64,000 nucleotides of DNA from CBDCYS01 sp965224215 (GTDB taxonomy: Bacteria; Acidobacteriota; Terriglobia; Bryobacterales; UBA6623): positions 310,001-374,000 of the forward strand of contig CBDCYS010000039.1 of the NCBI GenBank assembly GCA_965224215.1. The letters run 5' to 3'. Each line of letters starts with the position of its first letter. Position 1 is the first letter of the stretch. The notes below the pieces were generated by a model. That model saw nothing but the letters and a program-made list of their open reading frames with translations, ran no database searches and was not told the DNA's origin. The position numbers were made by a program, and so were the translations under genes. This document shows, piece after piece, positions 34,359 to 43,074 of this stretch.

Positions 34359-34559
34359 CGTAGTTCCTCCGGTGCCCGGTTGACAGTGTAGCGCACTGCG
34401 TAGCTGCCCCTGGAGTTCAGCAGCAACCTGCTCGTGGATCGGCACACCGGCCGCGCGGTTGATCTGAATTTCGCCTGCCACGACCAGATCATTGTGTCAC
34501 CTCACAAACTGTCACGTCAGCGCTAGGAAAAACACTTTCTCCCCTTTAAGCTTCGGGAT

Positions 34560-35402
34560 ATGACCCCAGCGAAACCAAAACTCGAACCACCCACATCAAA
34601 CAGCCGGAAGGATCGGCGCTGGAGAACTGCCTTACTGATCGGGATCAGCGTTCCGTTGCTCGCTGCAGCCCTGCTCTCACCAGCGATCCCGCAGCCGGCC
34701 GAGTATCACGACTTCGCCGATCAGCGGCACCTCGCCGGGATTCCACATTTCTGGAACGTCATCTCGAATCTTCCGTTCGCGATTATCGGCTTGGCCGGCT
34801 GTGTGTGGTTGGTGCGCAGGTCCGCCCAATCGTCGGCCTTTGGCGAGCGCTGGGAACGAGCGGCCTACTTCACATTCTTCTTCGGCGAATTTCTTACCTG
34901 CTTTGGATCGGCCTACTACCACGCAGCGCCCAGCAACGCGACCCTGGTTTGGGACCGGCTGGTTTTCAGCCTTCTGCTCACGTCCTTCTTCCTGATCATA
35001 TTCGCCGAGTTTGTCAGCCGGCGCGCGGGCCGGGCTCTGCTTGCACCAACTGTTCTGATGGGGATCTTCAGTGTCTTGTGGTGGCACTGGACAGAACTGT
35101 CGGGACAGGGAGACCTGCGTCTCTATTTGATCGTGCAATTCTATCCGGTGCTGGTGATTCCGTTCATCATTGCGTTCTTCCGAACACGCTACACGCTCGG
35201 GTGGATGTTCTTCCTGACCTGGGCGCTCTATGGGGTTGCCAAGATCTGTGAGGTGTTCGACCGCCCGCTTTACGAGTTGACCGGGGTGTGGAGCGGCCAC
35301 ACCTTCAAGCACTTTGTCGCCGCCGCCGCAACGGGCTGCGTTCTCTACGCTTTGCAGCGGCGGAAGGTGCGTGAGTTTCAGGGGCGCGCGGTTACGGCCT
35401 AG
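34560..35402 (+). CDS. Ceramidase-like (CREST superfamily) membrane hydrolase
   Basis: Seven-helix membrane protein of 280 residues in the alkaline ceramidase/CREST group. Seen: EYHDFADQR, GIPHFWNVISNLPFAIIGLAG near 65, GSAYYHAAPSNATLVWDRL near 120 with the metal-binding His, and the C-terminal SGHTFKHFVAAAATG near 250 with two further His. Family members cleave amide-linked fatty acids from sphingolipid-type substrates using zinc. ATG 34560. Neighbours give no pathway context. The catalytic His pattern makes the family call firm; the real substrate is unknown. Confidence 0.85.
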   Translation: MTPAKPKLEPPTSNSRKDRRWRTALLIGISVPLLAAALLSPAIPQPAEYHDFADQRHLAGIPHFWNVISNLPFAIIGLAGCVWLVRRSAQSSAFGERWERAAYFTFFFGEFLTCFGSAYYHAAPSNATLVWDRLVFSLLLTSFFLIIFAEFVSRRAGRALLAPTVLMGIFSVLWWHWTELSGQGDLRLYLIVQFYPVLVIPFIIAFFRTRYTLGWMFFLTWALYGVAKICEVFDRPLYELTGVWSGHTFKHFVAAAATGCVLYALQRRKVREFQGRAVTA

Positions 35403-35555
35403 GCCAGGCGCAGGCAGTACGCATTGCCCGATCAGCCACAACCCTTCCCGTCAAACGTTTCAATCCAAGCGGCAGTCCTTGTGGCCCACTCACGCCTGCT
35501 TCAGCAACAAGATGGTTCCACGGCCAAGTGCTAGAATCGGCCCACGGAGGTCACC

Positions 35556-37241
35556 ATGAAACCTCGTTCAAATAAAGCCCGATCAAACAAACCCCGATCA
35601 AAGCGAAAGCGGCCCATCCGCGCCTTGCTCGTCGTGGGCTTCTTGCTGGCCTTGGCAGCCGCTCAGGTGCGGGAGTCGCTGCGGCCCGACTACGCCGCTC
35701 AGCTCGAAGTGGTCGTCCAGCGAGCTGACACCGGCGAGACGGTCCCCGCGCGCATTTATCTCTTTAAGGGAGACCGCCCGTTTCGCCTCAGTCCAGTCGA
35801 CGCGTTTCTGCCGCTGCGGTCCGACCTCTTCTACCGCGAACGCCTGTGGTCCAATACCCCCAACCCCAAAACGCTTGAAATCACCGCGCTGGACAAGTCG
35901 CACTTCATCCTGCTCGAAGGCGCGGCGACATTCGATCTGCCGGCCTCCGCTGACTATCGCATCGAGGCCTATCACGGAACCTTCTTCAAGCCAGCCGTCA
36001 CAACGTTCTCACTGAGCGCGGACGAAAAGCGCCGTATCGTTCTCAAAGTAGAGCCGATTGCGCCGGCCCGCCAAGACGATTGGCTCGCCGCCGACGATCA
36101 CATCCATCTGATGCGAGGCAAGCAGGACGACGCGGTCTTCCTGAAGTGGCTCGAAGCCGAAGACCTCGCCGTCGGCAATTTCCTGGAACTGCAGCGCCAG
36201 CAGCACGCGGCGTTGCAGTACGCCTTCGGACGCCAGGGAGAAGCCCGCCTGCCGGGCTACGCCATCCGCTCCGGACACGAGTCCCGCAGCAACTTCTACG
36301 GGCACACGATGTTCCTGGGCCCCGACAAGATGGTGCGCCCCTTGAGCGTTGGCAGCATCTACGCGAACTCGCCGGAAGCCTACCCGTTCCCCGCGCTTCT
36401 GTTTGAACAGGGACGCAAGCTCGGCGGCATCGTCGGATTCGCGCACTTCTACGGCAGCCAGCCCAACTCGACCCTGATCATGAACTTGGCCCGCAACAAG
36501 ATTGACTTCGTCGAGCTGCTTCAATTCGGCCAGCTCCAAACAGAGCCATGGTACGAGCTGCTCAACGCAGGATTCAGGGTCGTCGGCAACGCTGGCAGCG
36601 ATTTCCCGGCCAACTTGCCACGGCTCGATCCCTACCCCCGCGCGATACCCCTGCTGGGACCCGAACGCGCGCTCGTCAAGGCTCCAGCCGGCGATTCCGC
36701 CTATGACGCCTGGGCCGAAGGGATCCGCAAGGGGGCAGCGGTTGTATCCAACGGACCTTTGCTCGAGTTCAGCGCCGGCCAAAAGACTTCCGGCGAAGTG
36801 GTGTCGTGGCAAGGTGCGGAAAAAGTCATTCGGGGTGCAGCCACGGCGACCTTTTATCGGCCGATTCAGAAACTCGAAATCGTCGTCAACGGCAAGGTTG
36901 TCGCGTCGCAATCGGGAGACGGTGCGCGGACCGAACTCTCGCTCACGTTCGATCTTGTTCTAGAAAGAAGCTCTTGGGTCGCCGCCCGAGCAAAAGCCGA
37001 AAACATAGAAGACGAGCCGGACATCCGGGCCCATACCAATCCGGTCTACTTTCTCAAAGAAGGCGATCCGGTTCACATCGCGGCTGACCGCCAGTCGGTA
37101 CGTATTCGTTGGGAAAAAGAGGCCGCCTACTACAGCAGCTCGTCGCTGATCTTCGCCGAGCCAAACCATCGGGCAGAACTACTCACGCGGGTGGAGGAAA
37201 CACGTAAGATTCTTGCGAACCCACAACCACCGTGGAACTAA
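35556..37241 (+). CDS. CehA/McbA-like PHP-domain metallohydrolase
   Basis: 561-residue protein. A very basic N-terminus with RSNK/RSK repeats is followed by one membrane helix (ALLVVGFLLALAAAQV, residues 24-39), so it is anchored with the enzyme outside. A beta-rich region precedes the PHP-like domain, which starts at WLAADDHIHLMRG (about 175-187) with the H-x-H metal motif. Later come VGFAHFYGSQ near 293 and VGNAGSDFPANLPR near 345. The C-terminal part is beta-sandwich-like (IQKLEIVVNGKVV). Named after carbaryl hydrolases, but most members have unknown substrates. ATG 35556 has GGAGG about six bases before. Confidence 0.85.
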   Translation: MKPRSNKARSNKPRSKRKRPIRALLVVGFLLALAAAQVRESLRPDYAAQLEVVVQRADTGETVPARIYLFKGDRPFRLSPVDAFLPLRSDLFYRERLWSNTPNPKTLEITALDKSHFILLEGAATFDLPASADYRIEAYHGTFFKPAVTTFSLSADEKRRIVLKVEPIAPARQDDWLAADDHIHLMRGKQDDAVFLKWLEAEDLAVGNFLELQRQQHAALQYAFGRQGEARLPGYAIRSGHESRSNFYGHTMFLGPDKMVRPLSVGSIYANSPEAYPFPALLFEQGRKLGGIVGFAHFYGSQPNSTLIMNLARNKIDFVELLQFGQLQTEPWYELLNAGFRVVGNAGSDFPANLPRLDPYPRAIPLLGPERALVKAPAGDSAYDAWAEGIRKGAAVVSNGPLLEFSAGQKTSGEVVSWQGAEKVIRGAATATFYRPIQKLEIVVNGKVVASQSGDGARTELSLTFDLVLERSSWVAARAKAENIEDEPDIRAHTNPVYFLKEGDPVHIAADRQSVRIRWEKEAAYYSSSSLIFAEPNHRAELLTRVEETRKILANPQPPWN

Positions 37242-37262
37242 TCCAGTGAGGGATTGAAGGGG

Positions 37263-38309
37263 CTAGTTTGAAACGGCAAAGCTCTCGACGACACGGTTCG
37301 CGAGATGATTTGTGATGTCGGCTTCGTTGCGAACCGACTCCATATAAGCAGTGCGCAGAAGTTGATCCTTGCGGTTCAACAAGGTCTGCCGGATACTTTG
37401 CTGCACGCGCGGATCGGAGAATTCGCGCTGGCCAGCGGGCTCTCGTGAAACCAGCTTGATGATGCGAAACTCATTGCCGGTGCGGAGAATCGGCGAGATT
37501 TCGTCAGGTGAAAGCGAAGCGACGACGCGCCGCAAAACGATGTCAGTTTTCTCCAGCGCCGACTGGGGAATGAACCCCAAGTCTCCTCCATTGGTCGTTG
37601 AGACCTCGTCCTCTGAGTAGTTGCCCGCTACGATATCGAACGCTTCTCCATTTTGCAGACGCTGCAAGAGCATTTCAATTTTTGCTTTGGCGGTCTCTTC
37701 GTCCTGCGCGTCATCGTTTTTGTAATTGGGTACCGGGCTCTCCGGCGTGGCCGTGACCAGAATTTGCGCTAAATGAATCTGCTGTTCCGGCTGGTGGAAA
37801 CTGGCCTTGTTCTCGTCATAATACTTGCGGATCTCGGCTTGGGAGACGGCCATCTTCGATGTGATTTCTTTGTTGAAGAGCTTGTCGATGGTAATCGTGC
37901 GGCGCAGCTCGGCTTCGTACTCGGTCAAGGTAAGACCGCGCTCTTCAAGCTGCTTCTCAAAATCGGCAGGATCATCAAAAGGCGCCCGTTGGCCGTCCAG
38001 CTTTGCTTGAACCTCGGAGTCGACGGCCATGAGACCGAGCTTCTGCGCACGCTGAAGGATCGCATGCCGGTCGATCAACTCCCTCAAAACGGTGAGCCGT
38101 AACATCTGGTCTTGGTCCTCGGAAGCCGGATCGGTCAGGTCCGGAACCTGGGTTTGAAGGTAGCGTTCGAGTTCGGAAAAAGTAATCCTGTAGCCGCTGA
38201 CTTCGGCAGCAACTTCTGGATCGGGTCGGCCCTGGCAACCGGTAAGGAGTAGAATCAGCGCGGTCAGGGCGAGGAAAAGTAACCGAGAATGGACGCGACT
38301 CAACCCCAT
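37263..38309 (-). CDS. SurA-like peptidyl-prolyl isomerase lipoprotein
   Basis: Periplasmic folding helper of 348 residues. A lipoprotein signal with lipobox LLLTGC (Cys near 25) is followed by a SurA-type N-terminal chaperone region (ITFSELERYLQTQV, RELIDRHAILQRAQKLGL) and a parvulin domain (IHLAQILVTATPE near 178, LLQRLQNGEAFDIVAGNYSEDE, GGDLGFIPQSAL and FRIIKLVSREPAG). These are standard rotamase landmarks. Convergent with the CehA-like gene. It probably helps outer membrane proteins fold. Confidence 0.9.
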   Translation of the reverse strand: MGLSRVHSRLLFLALTALILLLTGCQGRPDPEVAAEVSGYRITFSELERYLQTQVPDLTDPASEDQDQMLRLTVLRELIDRHAILQRAQKLGLMAVDSEVQAKLDGQRAPFDDPADFEKQLEERGLTLTEYEAELRRTITIDKLFNKEITSKMAVSQAEIRKYYDENKASFHQPEQQIHLAQILVTATPESPVPNYKNDDAQDEETAKAKIEMLLQRLQNGEAFDIVAGNYSEDEVSTTNGGDLGFIPQSALEKTDIVLRRVVASLSPDEISPILRTGNEFRIIKLVSREPAGQREFSDPRVQQSIRQTLLNRKDQLLRTAYMESVRNEADITNHLANRVVESFAVSN

Positions 38310-38525
38310 CTCACCATTCTAGTTGAGCACGCGACGACGCTTTGGGCGCCTGCCTCGGAGTCGCCGACTTCACAGGATGACCAATGATTCTTTTGACTTG
38401 CAGCCGCACGCCCAGCGCTTCAGCGCGAGCGGCCGGCCTTCACCAGATGCACTAATTCATCCATCAGCTCTTTGCGGTTTTTCGGGGTGGGCTTGTGCTA
38501 GGTTGCGACGGAGTGCCGCTGATAT

Positions 38526-38720
38526 TTAGCGCCGGACATCGGAAGCGCCCCGAACGCGCTCGGTTCGGGCCTCGACAAGCTTCTTGGCGACGTCCCTCGC
38601 GATCTCAAGAGTTTCGGCTACCGTTCGACCCTGAGCCACCAAGCCGGTCAGCTCATCCGAGCTTGCAAAATAGACCCCTTCCGGGAGCTTTTCCACATTC
38701 ACTCGTATGGCCAATTCCAT
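38526..38720 (-). CDS. HicB-like small protein, no HicA seen
   Basis: 64-residue protein reading MELAIRVNVEKLPEGVYF, then SSDELTGLVAQGRTVAETLEIARDVAKKL. This matches the partial RNase-H fold of HicB/DUF1902 proteins. Such proteins usually neutralise a HicA toxin, but neither side holds a HicA-like dsRNA-binding ORF. ATG 38720 is preferred over an upstream TTG/ATG. It may be an orphan antitoxin. Confidence 0.6.
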   Translation of the reverse strand: MELAIRVNVEKLPEGVYFASSDELTGLVAQGRTVAETLEIARDVAKKLVEARTERVRGASDVRR

Positions 38721-38918
38721 GTTGGTCTCATGGGATCTTGGCGTGGCCTGCACCCGCGGGGATCTGGTGTTGGTCTGGTTCGGATGAAGTTTATGAGATA
38801 GCTTTTGCTATTCTTCAATGTCTACCCATGCTCGATGTAAGCCGTAACCAGGAAGTAGGGTAGGCTGAAGAGACAAAGTTGAGCATTCCGCGGGCTTGTG
38901 GGGCCGCGGATTCCGCTG

Positions 38919-40499
38919 ATGAGCACCTATTCCCGAAGAGAACTGTTGCGCCAGGGGCTTGGCACGGCCCACCTAGGCGCATGGGTTGCCGGGGGCGCCG
39001 GGCAAGCCACACCTCTATTCGGCGCAAAAAAGAAAGCGGGGCCCGAGTTGAACGTCTTGTTCATCGCGGTCGACGACCTGCGTCCGGCCTTGGGTTGTTA
39101 TGGACATCCCCTTGTTAAGACACCCAACATTGACCAGCTGGCGGCCCGCGGGCTGACCTTCACCCGAGCTTACTGCCAGCAGGCGGTCTGCAGTCCTTCA
39201 CGCACTTCCCTCTTGACGGGAATGCGGCCCGATACGACGCGTGTCTACGATCTGCAAACTCATTTCCGCCGGCACTTGCCTAGCACGAATACGCTGCCCG
39301 AACAGTTCAAGCGGCATGGCTACACGACGACCGCGTTCGGGAAAATCTATCACAAGCCGCAACTCGACGATCCGCGATCGTGGAGCATCCCGCCGTGGAT
39401 GGCCGACAACCACGAATGGGGGAGCGAAGCCAATCGGGCTTCCGTTCAACAGAAGTGGAACGAGTTGCAACAGGCCAATTTGTCTTCCACGGAGCACTAC
39501 TACTTTGACCCGGCGAAGCGTAGTCCCCGGCCCGATGGCCAGCATGGCTGGGGGATGCCGAGTTGGGAAGCGCGCGATGTCGCGGATAACGAATTGCCCG
39601 ATGGCAAGACGGCGGACGCCGCCATCGCGGCACTGCGGAAGCTACGCAGTGAGCGGTTCTTTTTGGCAGCCGGATTTCTGAAACCACATTTGCCCTTCGT
39701 CGCTCCGAAGAAATACTACGACCTCTACCCCGAGAGCGAGATCGAGCTAACCGAGAACACCGAGTCTCCCCTAGACACGCCCGGTTTCGCGATGCACGAT
39801 TCAGAAGAGCTGCGCCTCTACGACGACATCCCGCCGGCTGGGCCAATCCCGAAGGACAAAGCGCGAGAGCTGATTCGCGGATACTACGCCTCGATCAGTT
39901 ACGTCGACGCACAGATCGGAAAGCTCATGAATGCGCTGGATGAGCTTGGCCTTCGCGACAACACGGTGATCGTGCTGTGGGGGGATCACGGCTATCACTT
40001 GGGCGAGCACGGCTTGTGGAATAAGCACACGAATTTCGAGGCGGCGACGCGGTCGCCGTTGATCGTCAGCGTCCCCGGCCAGCGCAACGCGGACAGGAAA
40101 ACACCCGCGCTGACAGAGTTCGTCGACATCTACCCTTCGCTATGCGAGATCTGTGGCGTCAGCCGGCCGCGGGGGCTGGAGGGCTCCAGCTTCGTGCCCT
40201 TGATCAACGATCCCGAACGTCTGTGGAAGCGCGCGGCATTCAGCCAGTACCCTCGAGAGATTCCTGGTGCGGGCCCGGGCATGGGGCATTCGATTCGGAC
40301 ACGCCGATACCGCTACACCGAGTGGACGGTTGCCGGCACGAGTTCGCAGACGTCTGAACTCTATGACTACGAGATGGACCCTCTCGAGAACTTCAACATT
40401 GCAAACCATCCTCGCAACCTGAGCTTGGTAAACGGCCTTTCCGGGATGCTGCGAGAGGGCTGGAGAGGGTCTTTGCCTCCGCCGGATGGACCTGCGTAA
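38919..40499 (+). CDS. Sulfatase (iduronate-2-sulfatase-like), Tat-exported
   Basis: Type I sulfatase of 526 residues. From ATG 38919 the N-terminus has a twin-arginine signal (SRRELLRQGLGTAHLGAWVAG). The catalytic signature CSPSRTSLLTG begins at Cys 91, the residue converted to formylglycine in active enzymes. Metal ligands: VDDLRPALGCYG near 48, LWGDHGYHLGEHGLWNKHTNFE near 357-378. The length and the KPHLPFVAPKKYYDLY and SYVDAQIGKLM segments match iduronate sulfatase-type enzymes acting on sulfated sugars. A GTG at 38898 is a possible earlier start. No formylglycine-generating enzyme is in the window. Confidence 0.92.
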   Translation: MSTYSRRELLRQGLGTAHLGAWVAGGAGQATPLFGAKKKAGPELNVLFIAVDDLRPALGCYGHPLVKTPNIDQLAARGLTFTRAYCQQAVCSPSRTSLLTGMRPDTTRVYDLQTHFRRHLPSTNTLPEQFKRHGYTTTAFGKIYHKPQLDDPRSWSIPPWMADNHEWGSEANRASVQQKWNELQQANLSSTEHYYFDPAKRSPRPDGQHGWGMPSWEARDVADNELPDGKTADAAIAALRKLRSERFFLAAGFLKPHLPFVAPKKYYDLYPESEIELTENTESPLDTPGFAMHDSEELRLYDDIPPAGPIPKDKARELIRGYYASISYVDAQIGKLMNALDELGLRDNTVIVLWGDHGYHLGEHGLWNKHTNFEAATRSPLIVSVPGQRNADRKTPALTEFVDIYPSLCEICGVSRPRGLEGSSFVPLINDPERLWKRAAFSQYPREIPGAGPGMGHSIRTRRYRYTEWTVAGTSSQTSELYDYEMDPLENFNIANHPRNLSLVNGLSGMLREGWRGSLPPPDGPA

Positions 40500-40626
40500 G
40501 CTGGCCCACATCGTCATCTCCAGCTTGCCACTAGCGGCCGCTAAGGGTTTCCCCGAAGTTGTCCGATTTCTTGACCTAGTAGCTATTCAACCGCAGCGTT
40601 CGGACTGGAATCGCGTTGTACGCGAG

Positions 40627-40632
40627 TATAAT
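40627..40632 (+). promoter_or_regulatory. Consensus -10 box upstream of ISNCY copy 2
   Basis: TATAAT at 40627-40632 stands 22 bases before the target duplication of the IS element; no good -35 was found (GACTGG at about 18 bases). It was probably the promoter of the small gene now at 42500, from which it is separated by the 1.82-kb insertion. Confidence 0.45.
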
Positions 40633-40669
40633 GGCTGTGTAGTTCGCGAGGGTATTAACTTTTATGACA

Positions 40670-42489
40670 TGTCGCTGCCGAGTGATAATGTCCTAAACGT
40701 GCCAAGTAGAAATGTCCTATTGACAAGGTCAGCCTGGAGGGGTGAGCAAGCAAGGACAACTACTAATGACACAACGAGAGCGCGACCGGCTGGTGGCGCT
40801 GCGCAAAGCAGACAAAAAACTCATCACGCAAAAGCAGGCCGCCCAGCAGACGGGCCTCAGCGAACGGCATCTGAGGCGGCTGCTGGCGAAGCTTCGCAGC
40901 GAAGGCGACCAGGCCGTGGTCCATGCCGCGCGGGGCCGCGCGTCCAACCGCAAGCTCAGCGCCAAGGCGGAAAAACAAGCCGTGGCAATCCTCTCCCAAC
41001 CCGTCTACGCCGGCTTTGGCCCGACTCTGGCGGCGGAGTATCTCGAGCAGCGCCACGGCGTCCAAGTCGGCCGCGAAACGCTGCGCCGTTGGATGGCCGC
41101 CGCGGGCCTGTGGAAGCCCCGCCGCCGCAAGTCAGGACGCCCGCATCCGTGGCGGCCCCGCCGCAGTTGCCGCGGCGAGCTGGTGCAATGGGACACCTCC
41201 GAGCACGACTGGCTGGAGGGACGCGGGGAGAAGCTGTACCTGATCGGCATGATCGACGACGCCAGCAGCGAGTTGCTGGCGCGCTTCGTCCGGCACGACT
41301 CGGGCGAAGAGAATCGCCGTTTGCTGAAGACGTATCTGGAACAAAACGGCCGACCCGTAGCCTTCTACACCGACCGCGCCAGCCTGTTTGTCAACACGCC
41401 CAAAAACAGCGCCGGCGAGGATCCCAAGCTCTTGCCTCCCACGCAGATCGGGCGGGCGCTCCAGGAGCTGGACATCGAATCGATCACGGCCTATTCGCCG
41501 CAGGCCAAAGGCCGCGTCGAGCGCAGCTTTGGCACCGCCCAGGACCGCCTGGTGAAGGGTCTGCGGGTGGCCGGGGCCACGACGATCGAACAGGCCAACG
41601 CCTACCTGGAAAGCGAGTTTCTGCCCTGGTGGAACGCCACGTTGCGGGTGCAGCCGGCTCACCCCGACGAGGCGCATCGCGAGCTAGGTCCCGAGCACGA
41701 TCTGGACTCGGCGCTGAGCCAGGTCGAGACGCGGCGGGTCGCCAACGACTACACGATTCGCTTCCGGGGAAAGAGCTATCAAATCGACCGCAAGGCGATT
41801 GTGCCGGGTCTGCGAAACAGCCGAGTGCGGGTGGAGAGACGCCTGGACGGCGTCCTGGCCGCGCGCTGCGGCAAGCACGAACTGGCGCTGAAGCGCTGCG
41901 GCGCGCAGCCCCAATCGGAGCGCCCGCAGCCCAAGAGCGCCCAGGCGGAACCCGCTGCGGCAGCGGCCGAGAAGGCTGGCGGCAAAGCTGCCGGCAAGCA
42001 AAGCAGCGACTGGATGAAGGACTTCGATCTGAAAGACAGCCCGCCTGTGTGGCAAGCGGCGCAGGCATCCGGCGCTCGGCGAGACGATACGCAGGACTAG
42101 GAGTCGCTGCCAAACCAAGACTCTATGCGGAGCGCCCATCGGGCCGATGCGCTGAGTTGGCAGTCGCTGCCAAACCAAGACGCTATGGGGAGCGCCGGGC
42201 AAACGGCGCCCAGCGATCGTCGCGTTGGCGAAGCCCAAGGCCTCCGCTCCGAAGCTTCACCAAAGCAATCTCTGTCACGAACAGAAAACCCTCTGACCGG
42301 GAGGCCAGAGGGTCGTCTGCTTCAGCCGATTGCTTGGGAGCCAGCTCCATCGCTTCGGCCTTGGGCATCAAGAGCAGGCGCGACCCTGCCCTCAACGCCA
42401 ACCACTCTACCATCGCCTCTCCAGCCACCTGCCCCAAAGCGGACATTTCTACTTGGCAGCGATTAGGACATTTCTACTTGGCGTTGACA
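40670..42489 (+). mobile_element. ISNCY-type insertion sequence, copy 2
   Basis: 1820-bp element starting TGTCGCTGCCGAGTG and ending CTTGGCGTTGACA, flanked by a 16-bp duplication ATTAACTTTTATGACA (40654-40669 and 42490-42505). Nearly identical to 17598-19416, including the non-coding 3' part and the GCCAAGTAGAAATGTCC sites. The right end carries an outward TTGACA (42484-42489). Confidence 0.92.
40742..42100 (+). CDS. ISNCY family transposase, copy 2
   Basis: Intact 452-residue copy of the transposase at 17669. Helix-turn-helix KQAAQQTGLSERHLRRLL and the three catalytic acids in VQWDTSEHDWL, AFYTDRASLF and KGRVERSF are present. It differs at five residues (for example Gly to Arg in ETLRRWM, Arg to Gly in WLEGRG, Arg to Gln near the C-terminus). 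Here ETLRRWM matches the usual helix better than ETLRGWM of copy 1. Both elements keep perfect target duplications, so activity is recent. Confidence 0.9.
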   Translation: MSKQGQLLMTQRERDRLVALRKADKKLITQKQAAQQTGLSERHLRRLLAKLRSEGDQAVVHAARGRASNRKLSAKAEKQAVAILSQPVYAGFGPTLAAEYLEQRHGVQVGRETLRRWMAAAGLWKPRRRKSGRPHPWRPRRSCRGELVQWDTSEHDWLEGRGEKLYLIGMIDDASSELLARFVRHDSGEENRRLLKTYLEQNGRPVAFYTDRASLFVNTPKNSAGEDPKLLPPTQIGRALQELDIESITAYSPQAKGRVERSFGTAQDRLVKGLRVAGATTIEQANAYLESEFLPWWNATLRVQPAHPDEAHRELGPEHDLDSALSQVETRRVANDYTIRFRGKSYQIDRKAIVPGLRNSRVRVERRLDGVLAARCGKHELALKRCGAQPQSERPQPKSAQAEPAAAAAEKAGGKAAGKQSSDWMKDFDLKDSPPVWQAAQASGARRDDTQD

Positions 42490-42499
42490 ATTAACTTTT

Positions 42500-42994
42500 A
42501 TGACAACGGTCCTCTGGATTCTATTGCCCATCTTCATTGCCGTTGGTTCGGCGCTGCTCGCTATCTACATCATGCAGCAACGGCTGGAGGTGCAGCTGGC
42601 GCGAGAGCGGCAATCTCTGAGCGAAGCGCGCGCCTCGATCGAGGCGCAAAAGGAACATATCGAAGAACTAAACGACCTACGAGAAGAGGTCGCCCGCCGC
42701 AAATCGCTCGACGACTTCCTGGGCGAGCTGCGCACGGAGCAGCGCCAGTTTGTTCGTGAGCAGAAAGTACTATTTGCTTCTGGAAAGTCGCTCGTCATTC
42801 AAGAGAGAATGTACTTCCGCAACATCCCACTTTGCAATTGGGTGGAACACGAAGTGATGGTGGAAGAGGGTGCGGATATCGACAACCTCGCGAAGACGCT
42901 TTCGGTATTCATCCCCGATCTGCTCGAAGCACCAGCGGCCCAGAAGAAGAACGGCAACGGTATCGAGAAGGCGGTCAAGCTGTTGCGCTCTTAG
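42500..42994 (+). CDS. Membrane-anchored coiled-coil protein, unknown function
   Basis: 164 residues: one N-terminal helix (LWILLPIFIAVGSALLAIYI, residues 5-24), a long coiled coil (about 25-80, QRLEVQLARERQSLSEARAS), then a conserved-looking domain (SLVIQERMYFRNIPLCNW, EHEVMVEEGADIDNL). It resembles, from memory, a short hypothetical family in Acidobacteriota. The start ATG lies in the target duplication of the ISNCY element. The insertion moved the original promoter (TATAAT 40627) and ribosome site (GAGGG before 40654) 1.8 kb away, while the duplication recreated the ATG. Expression is therefore doubtful. Confidence 0.65.
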   Translation: MTTVLWILLPIFIAVGSALLAIYIMQQRLEVQLARERQSLSEARASIEAQKEHIEELNDLREEVARRKSLDDFLGELRTEQRQFVREQKVLFASGKSLVIQERMYFRNIPLCNWVEHEVMVEEGADIDNLAKTLSVFIPDLLEAPAAQKKNGNGIEKAVKLLRS

Positions 42995-43074
42995 CCACGC
43001 GTTTCTCATGACCGCGCGCGTTTCTCTCATCAAGACGACGGGCGAGTCCGCTAGCCCGTTCCCTGATCCTGCTA

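Noticed and set aside
33471..34481. Longer dienelactone hydrolase starting at 34481
   Set aside because: ATG 34358 has a strong GGAGG and gives the expected protein; the upstream piece looks like an unrelated remnant.
40486..42759. Second 757-residue + strand frame
   Set aside because: Same shadow frame of the second ISNCY copy; no family sequence.
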